Assembly (NCBI GenBank): GCA_031460175.1
Contig: JAVKGW010000005.1
Span: forward strand, 62,001 to 126,000
Origin: Armatimonadota bacterium
Lineage (GTDB): Bacteria; Sysuimicrobiota; Sysuimicrobiia; Sysuimicrobiales; Sysuimicrobiaceae
Length of the DNA: 64,000 bases
Reading direction: 5' to 3'
Position numbers and translations under genes: made by a program. Positions within the stretch are counted from its first letter, which is position 1; each line of letters starts with the position of its first letter. The notes below the pieces were generated by a model. The model was not told the DNA's origin. It made no database searches and saw only the letters and a program-made list of their open reading frames with translations. Below are positions 50,645 to 58,546 of this stretch, one piece after another.

Positions 50645-51891
50645 TGGTCACGGGGATCGGCGCCGTCACCCCCATCGGGATCGGCGTGGAGGGGCTCTTT
50701 CGCGGGATCCTGGAGGGCCGGTCGGGGGTGCGGCGGCTTGAACGGTTCGACGCCTCCCCGTTCGCCAGTCAGGTGGCCGCGGAGGTGGCGGACTTCGACC
50801 CCGCGGCGTTCCTGGATCCCAAGCAGGGGAAGCGGCTCGATCGGTTCGCCCAGTTCGCGGTGGTCTGCGCCCGTCAGGCGGTGGCGGACGCGGGCCTGGA
50901 CCTGGAGGCCGTAGACCGGGATCGGGTGGGGGTCTTCATCGGGACCGCCCTGGGTGGAGCCGCGTTCGCGGAGGAGCAGGCCCGCATTTATCTCCGGGAG
51001 GGAATCCGGCGGGTACGGCCGACCCTGGCGGTGTCCGTCTTCGGCGGGGCCGCCAGCTGCAACATCGCCCTGGACCTGGGGATCACGGGTCCCACGAGCG
51101 CCAACAGCGACTCCTGCGCCTCCGGGACCATCGCCATCGGGGAGGCCATGCGGCTCGTGCGCGACGGCGAGGTGGACCTCATGCTGGCGGGCGGGGTGGA
51201 GGTGCCCCTCACGCCCCTCATCTTCGGGGCCTTTGACCTCCTGCGGGCCATGTCTACGCGGTTTAACCACGATCCCGCCCGTGCCAGTCGCCCCTTTGAC
51301 CGCGGCCGGGACGGGTTCGTGATGGCGGAGGGGGCGGCCGTCCTGGTGCTGGAACGCCTGGAGCATGCCCTGGCCCGAGGCGCCCGCATCTACGGGGAGG
51401 TCCTGGGGTACGGCACCACGAACGACGCCTACCACATGACCGCGCCGCTCCCGACGGGTGCCCAGGCGGCCCGGGCCATGCGGCTTGCCCTCGCCGACGC
51501 GGGGGTCTATCCGGAAGAGATTGACCACATCAACGCGCACGCTTCCAGCACCCCCCTCAACGACGTGACGGAAACCCGGGCCATCAAAGAGGTCTTCGGC
51601 CCGCACGCGTACCGGATCCCCATCAGCGGCACCAAGTCCATGCACGGGCATCCACTAGGCGCCGCGGGTGCCGTGGAGGCCGCCATCTGCCTGTTGAGCC
51701 TTTTTCGGGACTACGTGCCGCCCACCATCAACCTCGAAGAACCGGACCCCGCGTGCGACCTCGACTACGTGCCGGGCCGCGGAAGGTTCGTCCGGGTGCA
51801 CCACATCCTCAACAACTCCTTCGGGTTCGGCGGGATCAACGCCTGCCTGGTGTTCGGACGACCCCCGGTCCCCCTGCCCGAGAGACGGTAA
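50596..51891 (+). CDS. fabF: Beta-ketoacyl-ACP synthase II-like ketosynthase
   Basis: A 431-aa KAS II/FabF homologue. The catalytic Cys is in SDSCASGTIAIG (about residue 175), and the two His are in NAHASSTPLND and KSMHGHPLGAAGA. The C-terminal NNSFGFGGINACLVF is typical. The active site is complete, so it should condense acyl chains. No acyl carrier protein, ketoreductase or chain-length factor gene lies nearby. It closes the methyltransferase/oxidoreductase/SRPBCC cluster, which argues for a specialised role rather than housekeeping fatty acid synthesis. Confidence 0.9.
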   Translation: MGGAAERSGKTGRHRVVVTGIGAVTPIGIGVEGLFRGILEGRSGVRRLERFDASPFASQVAAEVADFDPAAFLDPKQGKRLDRFAQFAVVCARQAVADAGLDLEAVDRDRVGVFIGTALGGAAFAEEQARIYLREGIRRVRPTLAVSVFGGAASCNIALDLGITGPTSANSDSCASGTIAIGEAMRLVRDGEVDLMLAGGVEVPLTPLIFGAFDLLRAMSTRFNHDPARASRPFDRGRDGFVMAEGAAVLVLERLEHALARGARIYGEVLGYGTTNDAYHMTAPLPTGAQAARAMRLALADAGVYPEEIDHINAHASSTPLNDVTETRAIKEVFGPHAYRIPISGTKSMHGHPLGAAGAVEAAICLLSLFRDYVPPTINLEEPDPACDLDYVPGRGRFVRVHHILNNSFGFGGINACLVFGRPPVPLPERR

Positions 51892-51944
51892 CCCTTCCCT
51901 GTCAAGTTTCCCGGATTCGCGCGGGCGTTTAGGCTACGGATGGA

Positions 51945-52667
51945 ATGTACGTCCGTCTCAAACACGCGCTGAGCGAACTCACCCTCCAGGCGGTCCGCGA
52001 TCCCGCCCAGGCCCGATTCGTGGTGTGGCTCGCGGGGTACGCGCAGGTGGCCGTCGCGGGGGAGGCGGTATCGCTCTTTCGGGTGCAGTCCACCGCTCGT
52101 CTCCTCGCGGCCCCGCTGGGGTGGAGGGTGCGGCAGCGGGATCTCACTTCCCTCGTGGGACGACGGCTCCTGTGGCGGGGAAGCCGTCGGATCGGGCTCC
52201 CGCGGCCCTACCGCCCCTTCTGGCCGTACTTCCGCACACAGACCCTCCGACTCTACCGGGTCACCGCACACCTCCTCCGCCACCCGGAGGTGGGGGATCT
52301 GCCAGACGATCTGTACCGGGGTCTTGTGCTCTTCGACTTCGGGCTGTACTTCTCGTGCCACGAGTACTTCGAGGGTCTGTGGCGCGCGGCAGGTCCGGAC
52401 GGCCGCGATTTCTACCACGGACTCATCCAGGTGGCGGCCGCCTTCTACCACCACGAGAAGGGTAACCGGCGCGGAGCCCTGGCCTTGCTGCGCCGCGGAC
52501 TTTCCAAGCTCACGGCGTACCGTCCCGGCTATCGAGGGATGGAGGTGGAGCGCGCGTGGGCGATCCTGGCCTCTTGGGAGGATCGGTTCCAGCAGGGGGC
52601 GTCGGCGGACCCTCCCCGGATCGTCGTACAATCGGAGCGACCCCTGGGACCGGGGGAGGGAGCATGA
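51945..52667 (+). CDS. DUF309 domain-containing protein
   Basis: A 240-aa soluble protein. The DUF309 mark is LFDFGLYFSCHEYFEGLWRAAGPDGRDFYHGLIQVAAAFYHHEKGN (about residues 127-172), with the conserved CHE and FYHG motifs that recall a metal site. The N-terminal 120 residues are helical and unfamiliar. It overlaps the M20 peptidase start by four bases, so the two are co-translated. Function unknown. Confidence 0.85.
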   Translation: MYVRLKHALSELTLQAVRDPAQARFVVWLAGYAQVAVAGEAVSLFRVQSTARLLAAPLGWRVRQRDLTSLVGRRLLWRGSRRIGLPRPYRPFWPYFRTQTLRLYRVTAHLLRHPEVGDLPDDLYRGLVLFDFGLYFSCHEYFEGLWRAAGPDGRDFYHGLIQVAAAFYHHEKGNRRGALALLRRGLSKLTAYRPGYRGMEVERAWAILASWEDRFQQGASADPPRIVVQSERPLGPGEGA

Positions 52668-54019
52668 AGCGGGTATTCGAGCACATCGAGCGCAACGCCC
52701 AGACGTACATCGCCGCCCTGCAGCGGCTGGTGCGTCAGCCCAGCGTGGCGGCCCAGGGGATCGGGATCGAGGCGTGCGCGGAGCTGGTGGCGGAGATGCT
52801 CCGGGAGATCGGCGCCCGGGTGGAAGTGCTGCGGCTTCCGGGTGCGGCCCCGCTCGTGTACGGAGAGGTCTCCGGCACTTCCGCCAAGACGCTGCTCATC
52901 TACGAGCACTACGACGTCCAGCCTCCGGAGCCGCTGGAGGAGTGGATCTGCGATCCCTTCGCCGCGGAGGTGCGGGGGGACCGGATCTACGGCCGCGGGG
53001 TGGCGGACACCAAGGGGAACCTGGTGGCCCGCATGTGCGCGGTCCGGGCTCTGCGGGAGGTCACGGGACGGGTGCCGGTGACGGTGAAGTTCCTGGTGGA
53101 GGGGGAGGAGGAGATCGGGAGCGTGCACCTATCGGAGTATGCGGAACGCCACCCGGAGCTCTTCCGGGCGGACGGGTGCCTGTGGGAGTCCGGGGGCAAA
53201 GACCACCAGGAGATCCCCAACCTGTACCTGGGCGCGAAGGGGATCGTGTACGTGGAGCTGGAGGCCCGGGGGGCAGTCCGCGACCTCCACTCCTCCCTCG
53301 GCACCATCGTCCCCAACCCTGCCTGGCGACTCGTGTGGGCGCTTTCCACCCTAAAGGACGAGGAGGAGCGCATCCGCATCGAGGGATTTTACGACGACGT
53401 GGCGGAGCCTACCCCGGAGGATCTCACCCAGCTGGAGCGGATCGCATCCACCCGGGACGACGCGGCCCTGCTGCGAGACCTGGGATTGGACCAGTACCTC
53501 CTGGGACTGAGCGGGGTGGAGCTCCTGAAGCGGCACCTCTTCCAGCCCACCTGCACCATCTGCGGGCTCACCGGCGGCTACTCCGGTCCCGGATCCAAAA
53601 CCGTGCTCCCCAGGGTGGCCCGGGCAAAGGTGGAGTTCCGGCTTGTGCCCAATCAGAGGGCGCAGGACATCCTTCGGAAGCTGCGGGCGCACCTCGCGCG
53701 GCACGGGTTCGCAGACATCCAGGTGACAGATCTCGGCATGGAGGATCCTGCCCGCGCGCCCATGGATGCGGAGATCGTGCGGGTGGTGGCCGCTACGGCC
53801 CGGGAGGTGTACGGGCGGGATCCCCTCATCTTCCCCCTCATGGCCGCCACGGGGCCCATGGACGTGGTGTGCGGGAGGTTCGGCACCCCTGTTGTGGGCA
53901 CGGGAATCGGGTATCCCGGAGCCAACGTACACGCCCCCAACGAGAACATCCGCATCCGGGACTACGTGGAGGGCATCAAGCACATCGCCCTCATCCTGGA
54001 ACGGTACGGGGCCCCATAG
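52664..54019 (+). CDS. M20 family metallopeptidase (dipeptidase-like)
   Basis: A 451-aa zinc exopeptidase. The metal ligand motifs are EHYDVQP (about residues 83-89), GRGVADTKGN with Asp (about 112), EGEEEIGS with the catalytic Glu pair (about 146-150), and a late His in GANVHAPNE. It fits the ArgE/CPG2/dipeptidase group, which cleaves N-acyl amino acids or dipeptides. ATG 52664 follows GGGAGGG and overlaps DUF309. tRNA-Ser lies just downstream. Confidence 0.9.
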   Translation: MKRVFEHIERNAQTYIAALQRLVRQPSVAAQGIGIEACAELVAEMLREIGARVEVLRLPGAAPLVYGEVSGTSAKTLLIYEHYDVQPPEPLEEWICDPFAAEVRGDRIYGRGVADTKGNLVARMCAVRALREVTGRVPVTVKFLVEGEEEIGSVHLSEYAERHPELFRADGCLWESGGKDHQEIPNLYLGAKGIVYVELEARGAVRDLHSSLGTIVPNPAWRLVWALSTLKDEEERIRIEGFYDDVAEPTPEDLTQLERIASTRDDAALLRDLGLDQYLLGLSGVELLKRHLFQPTCTICGLTGGYSGPGSKTVLPRVARAKVEFRLVPNQRAQDILRKLRAHLARHGFADIQVTDLGMEDPARAPMDAEIVRVVAATAREVYGRDPLIFPLMAATGPMDVVCGRFGTPVVGTGIGYPGANVHAPNENIRIRDYVEGIKHIALILERYGAP

Positions 54020-54025
54020 GGGCGT

Positions 54026-54054
54026 TTGACTTTCCCCCGCTCCCTCCCTATCAT
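54026..54054 (+). promoter_or_regulatory. Promoter of tRNA-Ser
   Basis: TTGACT (54026-54031) and TATCAT (54049-54054) are 17 bases apart, a near-consensus housekeeping promoter. The predicted start at about 54061 lies five bases before the tRNA. Confidence 0.75.
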
Positions 54055-54065
54055 GGGGGCGGCCC

Positions 54066-54158
54066 GGAGGGGTGGCCGAGCGGTCCAAGGCGGCGGTTTG
54101 CTAAACCGTGGCGGGGCAAAAACCCCGCCCGTGGGTTCGAATCCCACCCCCTCCGCCA
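54066..54158 (+). tRNA. tRNA-Ser (anticodon GCT)
   Basis: A 93-nt class II cloverleaf with the long variable arm GGCGGGGCAAAAACCCCGCC. Acceptor GGAGGGG pairs with CCCCTCC. The anticodon loop TTGCTAA gives GCT (Ser, AGC). CCA is encoded. Confidence 0.95.
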
Positions 54159-54160
54159 GC

Positions 54161-54631
54161 TTAGGGTCTCATCGGCCGGTACACCACCACCATCTGAACG
54201 CGTTCCCCCCGGGACTTATCCAGGGCGAATGAGATCCCCAGACCCGGATAGGCGAGGACCAGGGTGCTCCGATCCTCCTGGGCTTGGTGGGTAGGACCGA
54301 AGGCCCGTAAAACCTCCTCCAACCCGCTCCCCACGCCGATCCCCTGTGCGGTGCGGTACCGTGGGTGCTCCACGAAGATGGTGTCCACATGCCCTGCGGA
54401 GTCCACCCGCACCGTGATCCCCCGCTGCGGCCAGAAGAATTTGCCGCCCCCCTCGGATCCGGCCCGCCCGGCCGGGGGACCCAGGTGCTGGAACACCTGG
54501 ACCACCCGCATGCCGAGAACGACGGGGCCCACCCGCTGGCCGGGGACGATGAGGAACGCGGCCGGGATCACCGGGAGGATCGCCAGGGCCGCGACCAAGG
54601 CGGATCCGAACCTCGTGGACAACCGTTCCAC
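54161..54631 (-). CDS. Exported protein of unknown function
   Basis: A 156-aa protein with a hydrophobic N-terminal segment (ALVAALAILPVIPAAFLIV) that may be a signal or anchor. The mature part starts VPGQRVGPVVLGM, resembling the GxGPVxLGMT-type opening of many small bacterial periplasmic proteins, and contains GIGVGSGLEEVLRAFGPTH. It is antisense to nothing known and sits between tRNA-Ser and tRNA-Arg. No operon partner. Confidence 0.62.
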   Translation of the reverse strand: MERLSTRFGSALVAALAILPVIPAAFLIVPGQRVGPVVLGMRVVQVFQHLGPPAGRAGSEGGGKFFWPQRGITVRVDSAGHVDTIFVEHPRYRTAQGIGVGSGLEEVLRAFGPTHQAQEDRSTLVLAYPGLGISFALDKSRGERVQMVVVYRPMRP

Positions 54632-54636
54632 CCCGC

Positions 54637-54645
54637 TGCTAAAAT
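54637..54645 (+). promoter_or_regulatory. Extended -10 promoter of tRNA-Arg(ACG)
   Basis: TGCTAAAAT (TG-n-TAAAAT) places transcription about five bases before the tRNA 5' end. It lies just upstream of the divergent 156-aa gene's start. Confidence 0.55.
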
Positions 54646-54656
54646 AACGGCCGGCT

Positions 54657-54733
54657 GCGCCCGTAGCTCAATTGGATAGAGCATCTGACTACGGATCAGA
54701 AGGTTGGGGGTTCGAGTCCCTCCGGGCGCGCCA
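54657..54733 (+). tRNA. tRNA-Arg (anticodon ACG)
   Basis: Acceptor GCGCCCG/CGGGCGC, D stem GCTC/GAGC, anticodon stem TCTGA/TCAGA, loop CTACGGA (ACG; A34 is presumably deaminated to inosine). T arm complete, discriminator G, CCA encoded. Confidence 0.95.
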
Positions 54734-54935
54734 CCTTCCCATATCCCCTCCAGGCCGGTCGCAGGGTCTCCTCCGGCTACGAGTCCGGCCCCGGGAGGAG
54801 TTCCGCACGGACCCCGGAAGCGCTTCCGCCGGGATCCAGCCCGTCCAGAGAAGCAACTCTCCTCCAGGTCCTCGAGGAGACCTCGATGCCACGGTCGGAG
54901 GAGTCGTCTTCGTAGTCCCGGGGAGACCCTCCCCG

Positions 54936-54944
54936 TGTTATAAT
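54936..54944 (+). promoter_or_regulatory. Extended -10 promoter of tRNA-Arg(CCT)
   Basis: TGTTATAAT contains the consensus -10 TATAAT (54939-54944) with an extended TG. It is about 12 bases upstream of the tRNA. No convincing -35 hexamer is seen. Confidence 0.65.
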
Positions 54945-54956
54945 TCGCCCCGGATC

Positions 54957-55032
54957 GGGCCCGTAGCTCAGTGGATAGAGCAGGGGACTCCTAAGCCTCA
55001 GGTCGGGGGTTCGATTCCCTCCGGGCCCGCCA
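54957..55032 (+). tRNA. tRNA-Arg (anticodon CCT)
   Basis: Acceptor GGGCCCG/CGGGCCC, D stem GCTC/GAGC, loop CTCCTAA with anticodon CCT (Arg, AGG). The anticodon stem GGGGA/GCCTC has an A31-G39 mismatch and one G-U pair. T arm complete; CCA encoded. Confidence 0.92.
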
Positions 55033-55210
55033 GCCTCCCGGGACTCGCACCTGCACCGTGAAGGTACCGCCACCGGGGCCTTGCGGTGTTGTGCATGCTC
55101 ACGGTGGTCACGGGTCCCCGTTTCCTCCGCCTCCGGCACGCATCCCGAGCAGGATCCCGGTCCGGAAAGCCGAACTCCTCCCGGTGAGGTTTGCCCGGAG
55201 GACCGCAGGC

Positions 55211-56488
55211 ATGGCCATCTCCCCACCGGAAACCCCAACCGGCCGGGCGCAACTGGCGCGGCGGCACATGCGCCTCCTCTTCTGGGCCCAGGCCCTATCG
55301 GTGGCCACCTTCCAGCTCATGCCCGCCCTGGGCGGGGTGATGCTCCTGCACCTGACGGGTACCGTGGCCGCCACGGGACTCGCCCTGAGCCTCAGCGGGC
55401 TCGGGCAGATCCTCACCGCTTACCCCGCGGGCCGCTGGATGGACCGGGTGGGGCGAGGACCGATCTTCGCCACCAGCGGCTTTCTCTCCGCCCTCGCCGC
55501 AGCCCTGGTCGGATGGACCTTCCAGGCGCACCACCTTTGGGGATTTCTAGGGGCGGTCCTCCTGTTCGGGGCCCTCTCCGCGCCCCTGCGACAGCTGTCC
55601 GTGGCGGCCGCGGACCTCCACCCCCCGGAGGAACGGGGCAGGGCCGTGGGCCATCTCCTCATGGGGAGCGTGGTGGGTGCTTTGATCTCCCCCCTGCTCT
55701 CCTCTTCCCTCGTCCGGGTCTGGCGGAACGAGGTCTCCGCCATCGCGTGGACATGGTTCGGCGCGGCGGCGTTGCAGACGGGGATCCTGCCCCTCATGCG
55801 CCTGCTCCGGCCGGATCCCAGAGAGGTGGCCCGCCAGTACCTGGAGCGCACGGATACGGAGGGAACCGCCGCCTCCCCGAACACCCCCGCGAATGCCTGG
55901 GGCCTTGCCGCCGCCATCACCGCCTACGCGGCCAGCTGGGGGATCATGACCCTCTCCATGGCCATCGCGCCTGTGGCCATGCGTGCCCACGGGCACGGGG
56001 TCTCCGAGATCGTGTGGGCCATTACCCTCCACAGCATCGGGATGTTCGCCTTCGGGCGCCCCCTCGGAGCGGTCGCGGACCGGCTGGGCCGGCTCCCCGT
56101 AATGGCGGGATCTCTTATGGTCATCGCGCTCTCCACCTTCGGGTCTGTGGCCGCGGGGGAGTACTGGACGGCCACCCTCTTCCTCTTCCTCGTAGGAGTG
56201 GGGTGGTCCGGAGGCGTGGTGGCCTCCACCGCCCTCCTCTCCGACCTCTCCACCGCCGGGGAGCGGGGAAGGCGCTTCGGGGTGGCGGAGCTGGTGGCGC
56301 GGGTGGGGGTGGTGGGGTTTCCCATGCTCGGTGCCGCACTGTTGGGGCAATCCGGACTCGGGCCCGTGGGGGCGGTCCTGGTCCTGAGCGCGGGCATCCC
56401 GCTCGGGTGCATCGCCGCGGCCGCCCGGACCAACTCCCTGCTCCCGGCAAGGGCCGTTCCCCGCGGTGCCGCGGACGCAGGGGATTGA
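55211..56488 (+). CDS. MFS transporter
   Basis: A 425-aa, 12-helix major facilitator. The loop 2-3 motif is AYPAGRWMDRVGRGPI (G-x-x-x-D-R-x-G-R form), and the second half repeats it as RPLGAVADRLGRLPVM. A gating region and long central loop (about residues 200-225) are present. ATG 55211 has GGAG nine bases upstream and begins just before the first helix (ALSVATFQLMPALGGVML); the upstream open frame from 55058 is rejected as lacking an RBS. Substrate unknown; it is monocistronic. Confidence 0.9.
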   Translation: MAISPPETPTGRAQLARRHMRLLFWAQALSVATFQLMPALGGVMLLHLTGTVAATGLALSLSGLGQILTAYPAGRWMDRVGRGPIFATSGFLSALAAALVGWTFQAHHLWGFLGAVLLFGALSAPLRQLSVAAADLHPPEERGRAVGHLLMGSVVGALISPLLSSSLVRVWRNEVSAIAWTWFGAAALQTGILPLMRLLRPDPREVARQYLERTDTEGTAASPNTPANAWGLAAAITAYAASWGIMTLSMAIAPVAMRAHGHGVSEIVWAITLHSIGMFAFGRPLGAVADRLGRLPVMAGSLMVIALSTFGSVAAGEYWTATLFLFLVGVGWSGGVVASTALLSDLSTAGERGRRFGVAELVARVGVVGFPMLGAALLGQSGLGPVGAVLVLSAGIPLGCIAAAARTNSLLPARAVPRGAADAGD

Positions 56489-56552
56489 CGGAGGTCAGCG
56501 TCCTGGGAGATCTTCAACCGTGCAGAACCCGTTCGCGGAAGGAGGGGAGGGG

Positions 56553-57047
56553 ATGGCTGAGGTCCGGGTGGGAGACCGGGCACCGGATGTGACGCTCGTG
56601 AGCTGGGACCGACAGGCGGTGCGTCTGAGTTCTCTGCGGGGTCAACCTCTCGTGCTCGCCTTCTTCCCCGCGGCCTTCACCCCCGTCTGCACCCGGGAGA
56701 TGTGCACCTTCCGGGACCAGCTTTCCACCTTTGAAGCCCTGGGCGCCCGGGTGGTGGGGATCAGCGTGGACGGCCCCTTCGCCCTGAAGGCCTTCGCGGA
56801 GCAGCAGGGCTTAACGTTTCCGCTTCTGAGCGACTTCAACCGCGAGGCGGTGCGGGCCTTCGGCATCGAGGACGACGGATTGCTGGGGGGACTGCTGCGG
56901 GGAGCGAGCAAGCGGGCGGTGTTCGTCCTGGATCCGGACGGCGTGGTGGTGTACCGTTGGGTCTCCGAGGATCCCCGGGTGGAGCCGGACTACGAGGCGG
57001 TGCGGCGGGCGGTGGAACAGCTGGGAGCGGGGAGTCCGGGGAAGTAG
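56553..57047 (+). CDS. Peroxiredoxin (AhpE/Bcp-like)
   Basis: A 164-aa thiol peroxidase. The peroxidatic Cys is in FTPVCTREMC (about residue 46, with Pro and Thr of the PxxxTxxC motif), and the second Cys five residues later is a possible resolving residue. Other marks are the opening VGDRAPDVTLVSWDRQAVRLSSLRGQPLVLAFF and the Arg in KRAVFVLDPDG. It reduces peroxides with thiol donors. A strong GGAGGGG site supports ATG 56553. Confidence 0.93.
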   Translation: MAEVRVGDRAPDVTLVSWDRQAVRLSSLRGQPLVLAFFPAAFTPVCTREMCTFRDQLSTFEALGARVVGISVDGPFALKAFAEQQGLTFPLLSDFNREAVRAFGIEDDGLLGGLLRGASKRAVFVLDPDGVVVYRWVSEDPRVEPDYEAVRRAVEQLGAGSPGK

Positions 57048-57153
57048 CGCCCCCCCGGTTCACCAACCCTTAACCTCCTCTTGGCCTGCAGTTCATCCCG
57101 AAAGCTCTCCGGAGCCGTAGGCTATCCATGAAATTCCGCTCCGGAGGCATCGG

Positions 57154-57483
57154 ATGTCGCGCGTGTGGGCATGGACGGGAACCGCGCTGGCCACGGCCTT
57201 CCTCGTGGCGGCCGCTCTCAGCTTGGGAATTCGCTGGGCCAAGGCGCAGGGCGCTGGAAGCTCGTGCACCGAGGTCCGCACTTGGCTGGAGGAGACCAGG
57301 AACCAGCTGGCGCAGGCAAACCGCTTGCTTGAGCTCTATCGGCAGCGGGAGCGGGTCTACCGAGAGCGCCTGGAGGAAGCAAACCGCACCATCGCCGAGC
57401 TCTCCGGCGGAGGGCGCCACCAGACGTTCCCCAGATTCGAGCGGGAACACGAGGAGCCCTGGGAGTGGCGTCATGACCACTAA
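57154..57483 (+). CDS. Small membrane-anchored coiled-coil protein
   Basis: A 109-aa protein of unknown family. A membrane helix (residues 5-28, AWTGTALATAFLVAAALSLGIRW) is followed by Cys38 and a charged coiled coil (about residues 42-85, VRTWLEETRNQLAQANRLLELY). It is the first of a run leading to apbE, a ferric-reductase-like protein and a two-component system; its stop overlaps the next gene. It may be an extracytoplasmic sensor or scaffold, but nothing proves this. Confidence 0.65.
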   Translation: MSRVWAWTGTALATAFLVAAALSLGIRWAKAQGAGSSCTEVRTWLEETRNQLAQANRLLELYRQRERVYRERLEEANRTIAELSGGGRHQTFPRFEREHEEPWEWRHDH

Positions 57484-57694
57484 GGTGGACGCGTGGAAGG
57501 CCCTCCTTCTTTCCGTCGCCCTCGCGGGGACGATCACCGGGATGGGATGGCTTGCCGACTCGGAGTTTCCGCCCCACCGGCCAGCCCCTCCGGCCCTGGG
57601 GGCTCCACCGGACCCGAGCGCCGTGGAGCTCCGGGAGCTTCCACCCATCCCCTCCGTGCGGCGCCCCGTCGCCTCCACCCGATCCTCCCGGTGA
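57473..57694 (+). CDS. Small membrane protein
   Basis: A 73-aa protein. One helix (about residues 8-27, WKALLLSVALAGTITGMGWLA) precedes a Pro-rich tail (PPHRPAPPALGAPPDP). The ATG overlaps the preceding gene, and the TGA overlaps the GTG of apbE, so it is translationally coupled to both. No domain is recognised. Confidence 0.6.
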   Translation: MTTKVDAWKALLLSVALAGTITGMGWLADSEFPPHRPAPPALGAPPDPSAVELRELPPIPSVRRPVASTRSSR

Positions 57695-58542
57695 ACCCGC
57701 GGCTCTTCGTCCACGATTTCCGGGCCATGGGATGTGGGTTTCGGATCTGCCTCGGGGCGGCTTCCCGCACGGTGGCCCAAACCGCGGTCTGGCATGCCCG
57801 GTGCCTGATCGAGCGGATGGAGCAGGCCCTGAGCCGGTTCCGGCTCGACAGCGAGCTCGTGCACCTGAACGGATCAGGCGGCAGGTCCATGCGGGTGAGC
57901 CCGCTCCTCTGGATCGCCATCCGGCTGGCCCTCTGGGCCGCGGAGATCACGGGAGGCCTGTACGATCCCACCTTGGGTCCCCGGGAGGAAGCCTGCATGG
58001 GCTGGCTGGGCCGCTGGCGAAGGGTGCGGCTGGATCCGCGAACCCGAAGCGTACGCCTCCCCCCGGGCTTGGAGCTCGACCTGGGAGGCGTGGGGAAGAG
58101 CTTCGCCGCGGAGGTGGTGGCCGACTTCCTCGGCCGGTACGGTCCCTGCCTGGTGGATGCGGGGGGGGATGTGGCGGTGCGAGGGATGCCGGGGAAAGGG
58201 CAGGGGTGGCCCGTGGCGGTGGCCGGGCCATACGGGTCCCCAAAGCCTCTGGGAACCGTATGGATGTGGAAAGGAGGGCTTGCCACCTCCGGGGTGGACG
58301 TGCGGCGTCACATCCTCGATCCCCGCACCGGTGGCTCCGCGGAGACGGACGTGGTGTGCGCCACGGTTTGGGCCCCCACCGCGGTGGAGGCCAACGCCCA
58401 CAGCCTCGCCCTGGTGGTGCTGGGGTTCGAAGCCGCCAGGGCGTACCTCCGCGGGCGGCCCGGGATCCGGGCCTTGCTCGTGCGGCGGGACGGCTCCGTA
58501 TATGCCACACCGCGGTTCGCTCTGAAAGACGTGGAGGGATAG
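57691..58542 (+). CDS. apbE: FAD:protein FMN transferase (ApbE)
   Basis: A 283-aa ApbE flavinylating enzyme, which transfers FMN from FAD onto Ser/Thr of target proteins. Marks are FRAMGCGFRICL (start of the fold), LDLGGVGKSFAAEVV (about residues 129-143), VDAGGDVAVRG (about 155), and TSGVDVRRHILDPRTGG. Known targets carry a DGA(T/S)x(S/T) motif; none is seen in the neighbouring genes, so the substrate is probably elsewhere. The GTG overlaps the preceding small gene. Confidence 0.92.
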   Translation: MNPRLFVHDFRAMGCGFRICLGAASRTVAQTAVWHARCLIERMEQALSRFRLDSELVHLNGSGGRSMRVSPLLWIAIRLALWAAEITGGLYDPTLGPREEACMGWLGRWRRVRLDPRTRSVRLPPGLELDLGGVGKSFAAEVVADFLGRYGPCLVDAGGDVAVRGMPGKGQGWPVAVAGPYGSPKPLGTVWMWKGGLATSGVDVRRHILDPRTGGSAETDVVCATVWAPTAVEANAHSLALVVLGFEAARAYLRGRPGIRALLVRRDGSVYATPRFALKDVEG

Positions 58543-58546
58543 GCGG

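Noticed and set aside
54066-54158. tRNA-Ser as an integration site
   Set aside because: No integrase, attachment duplication or foreign genes are seen beside it.
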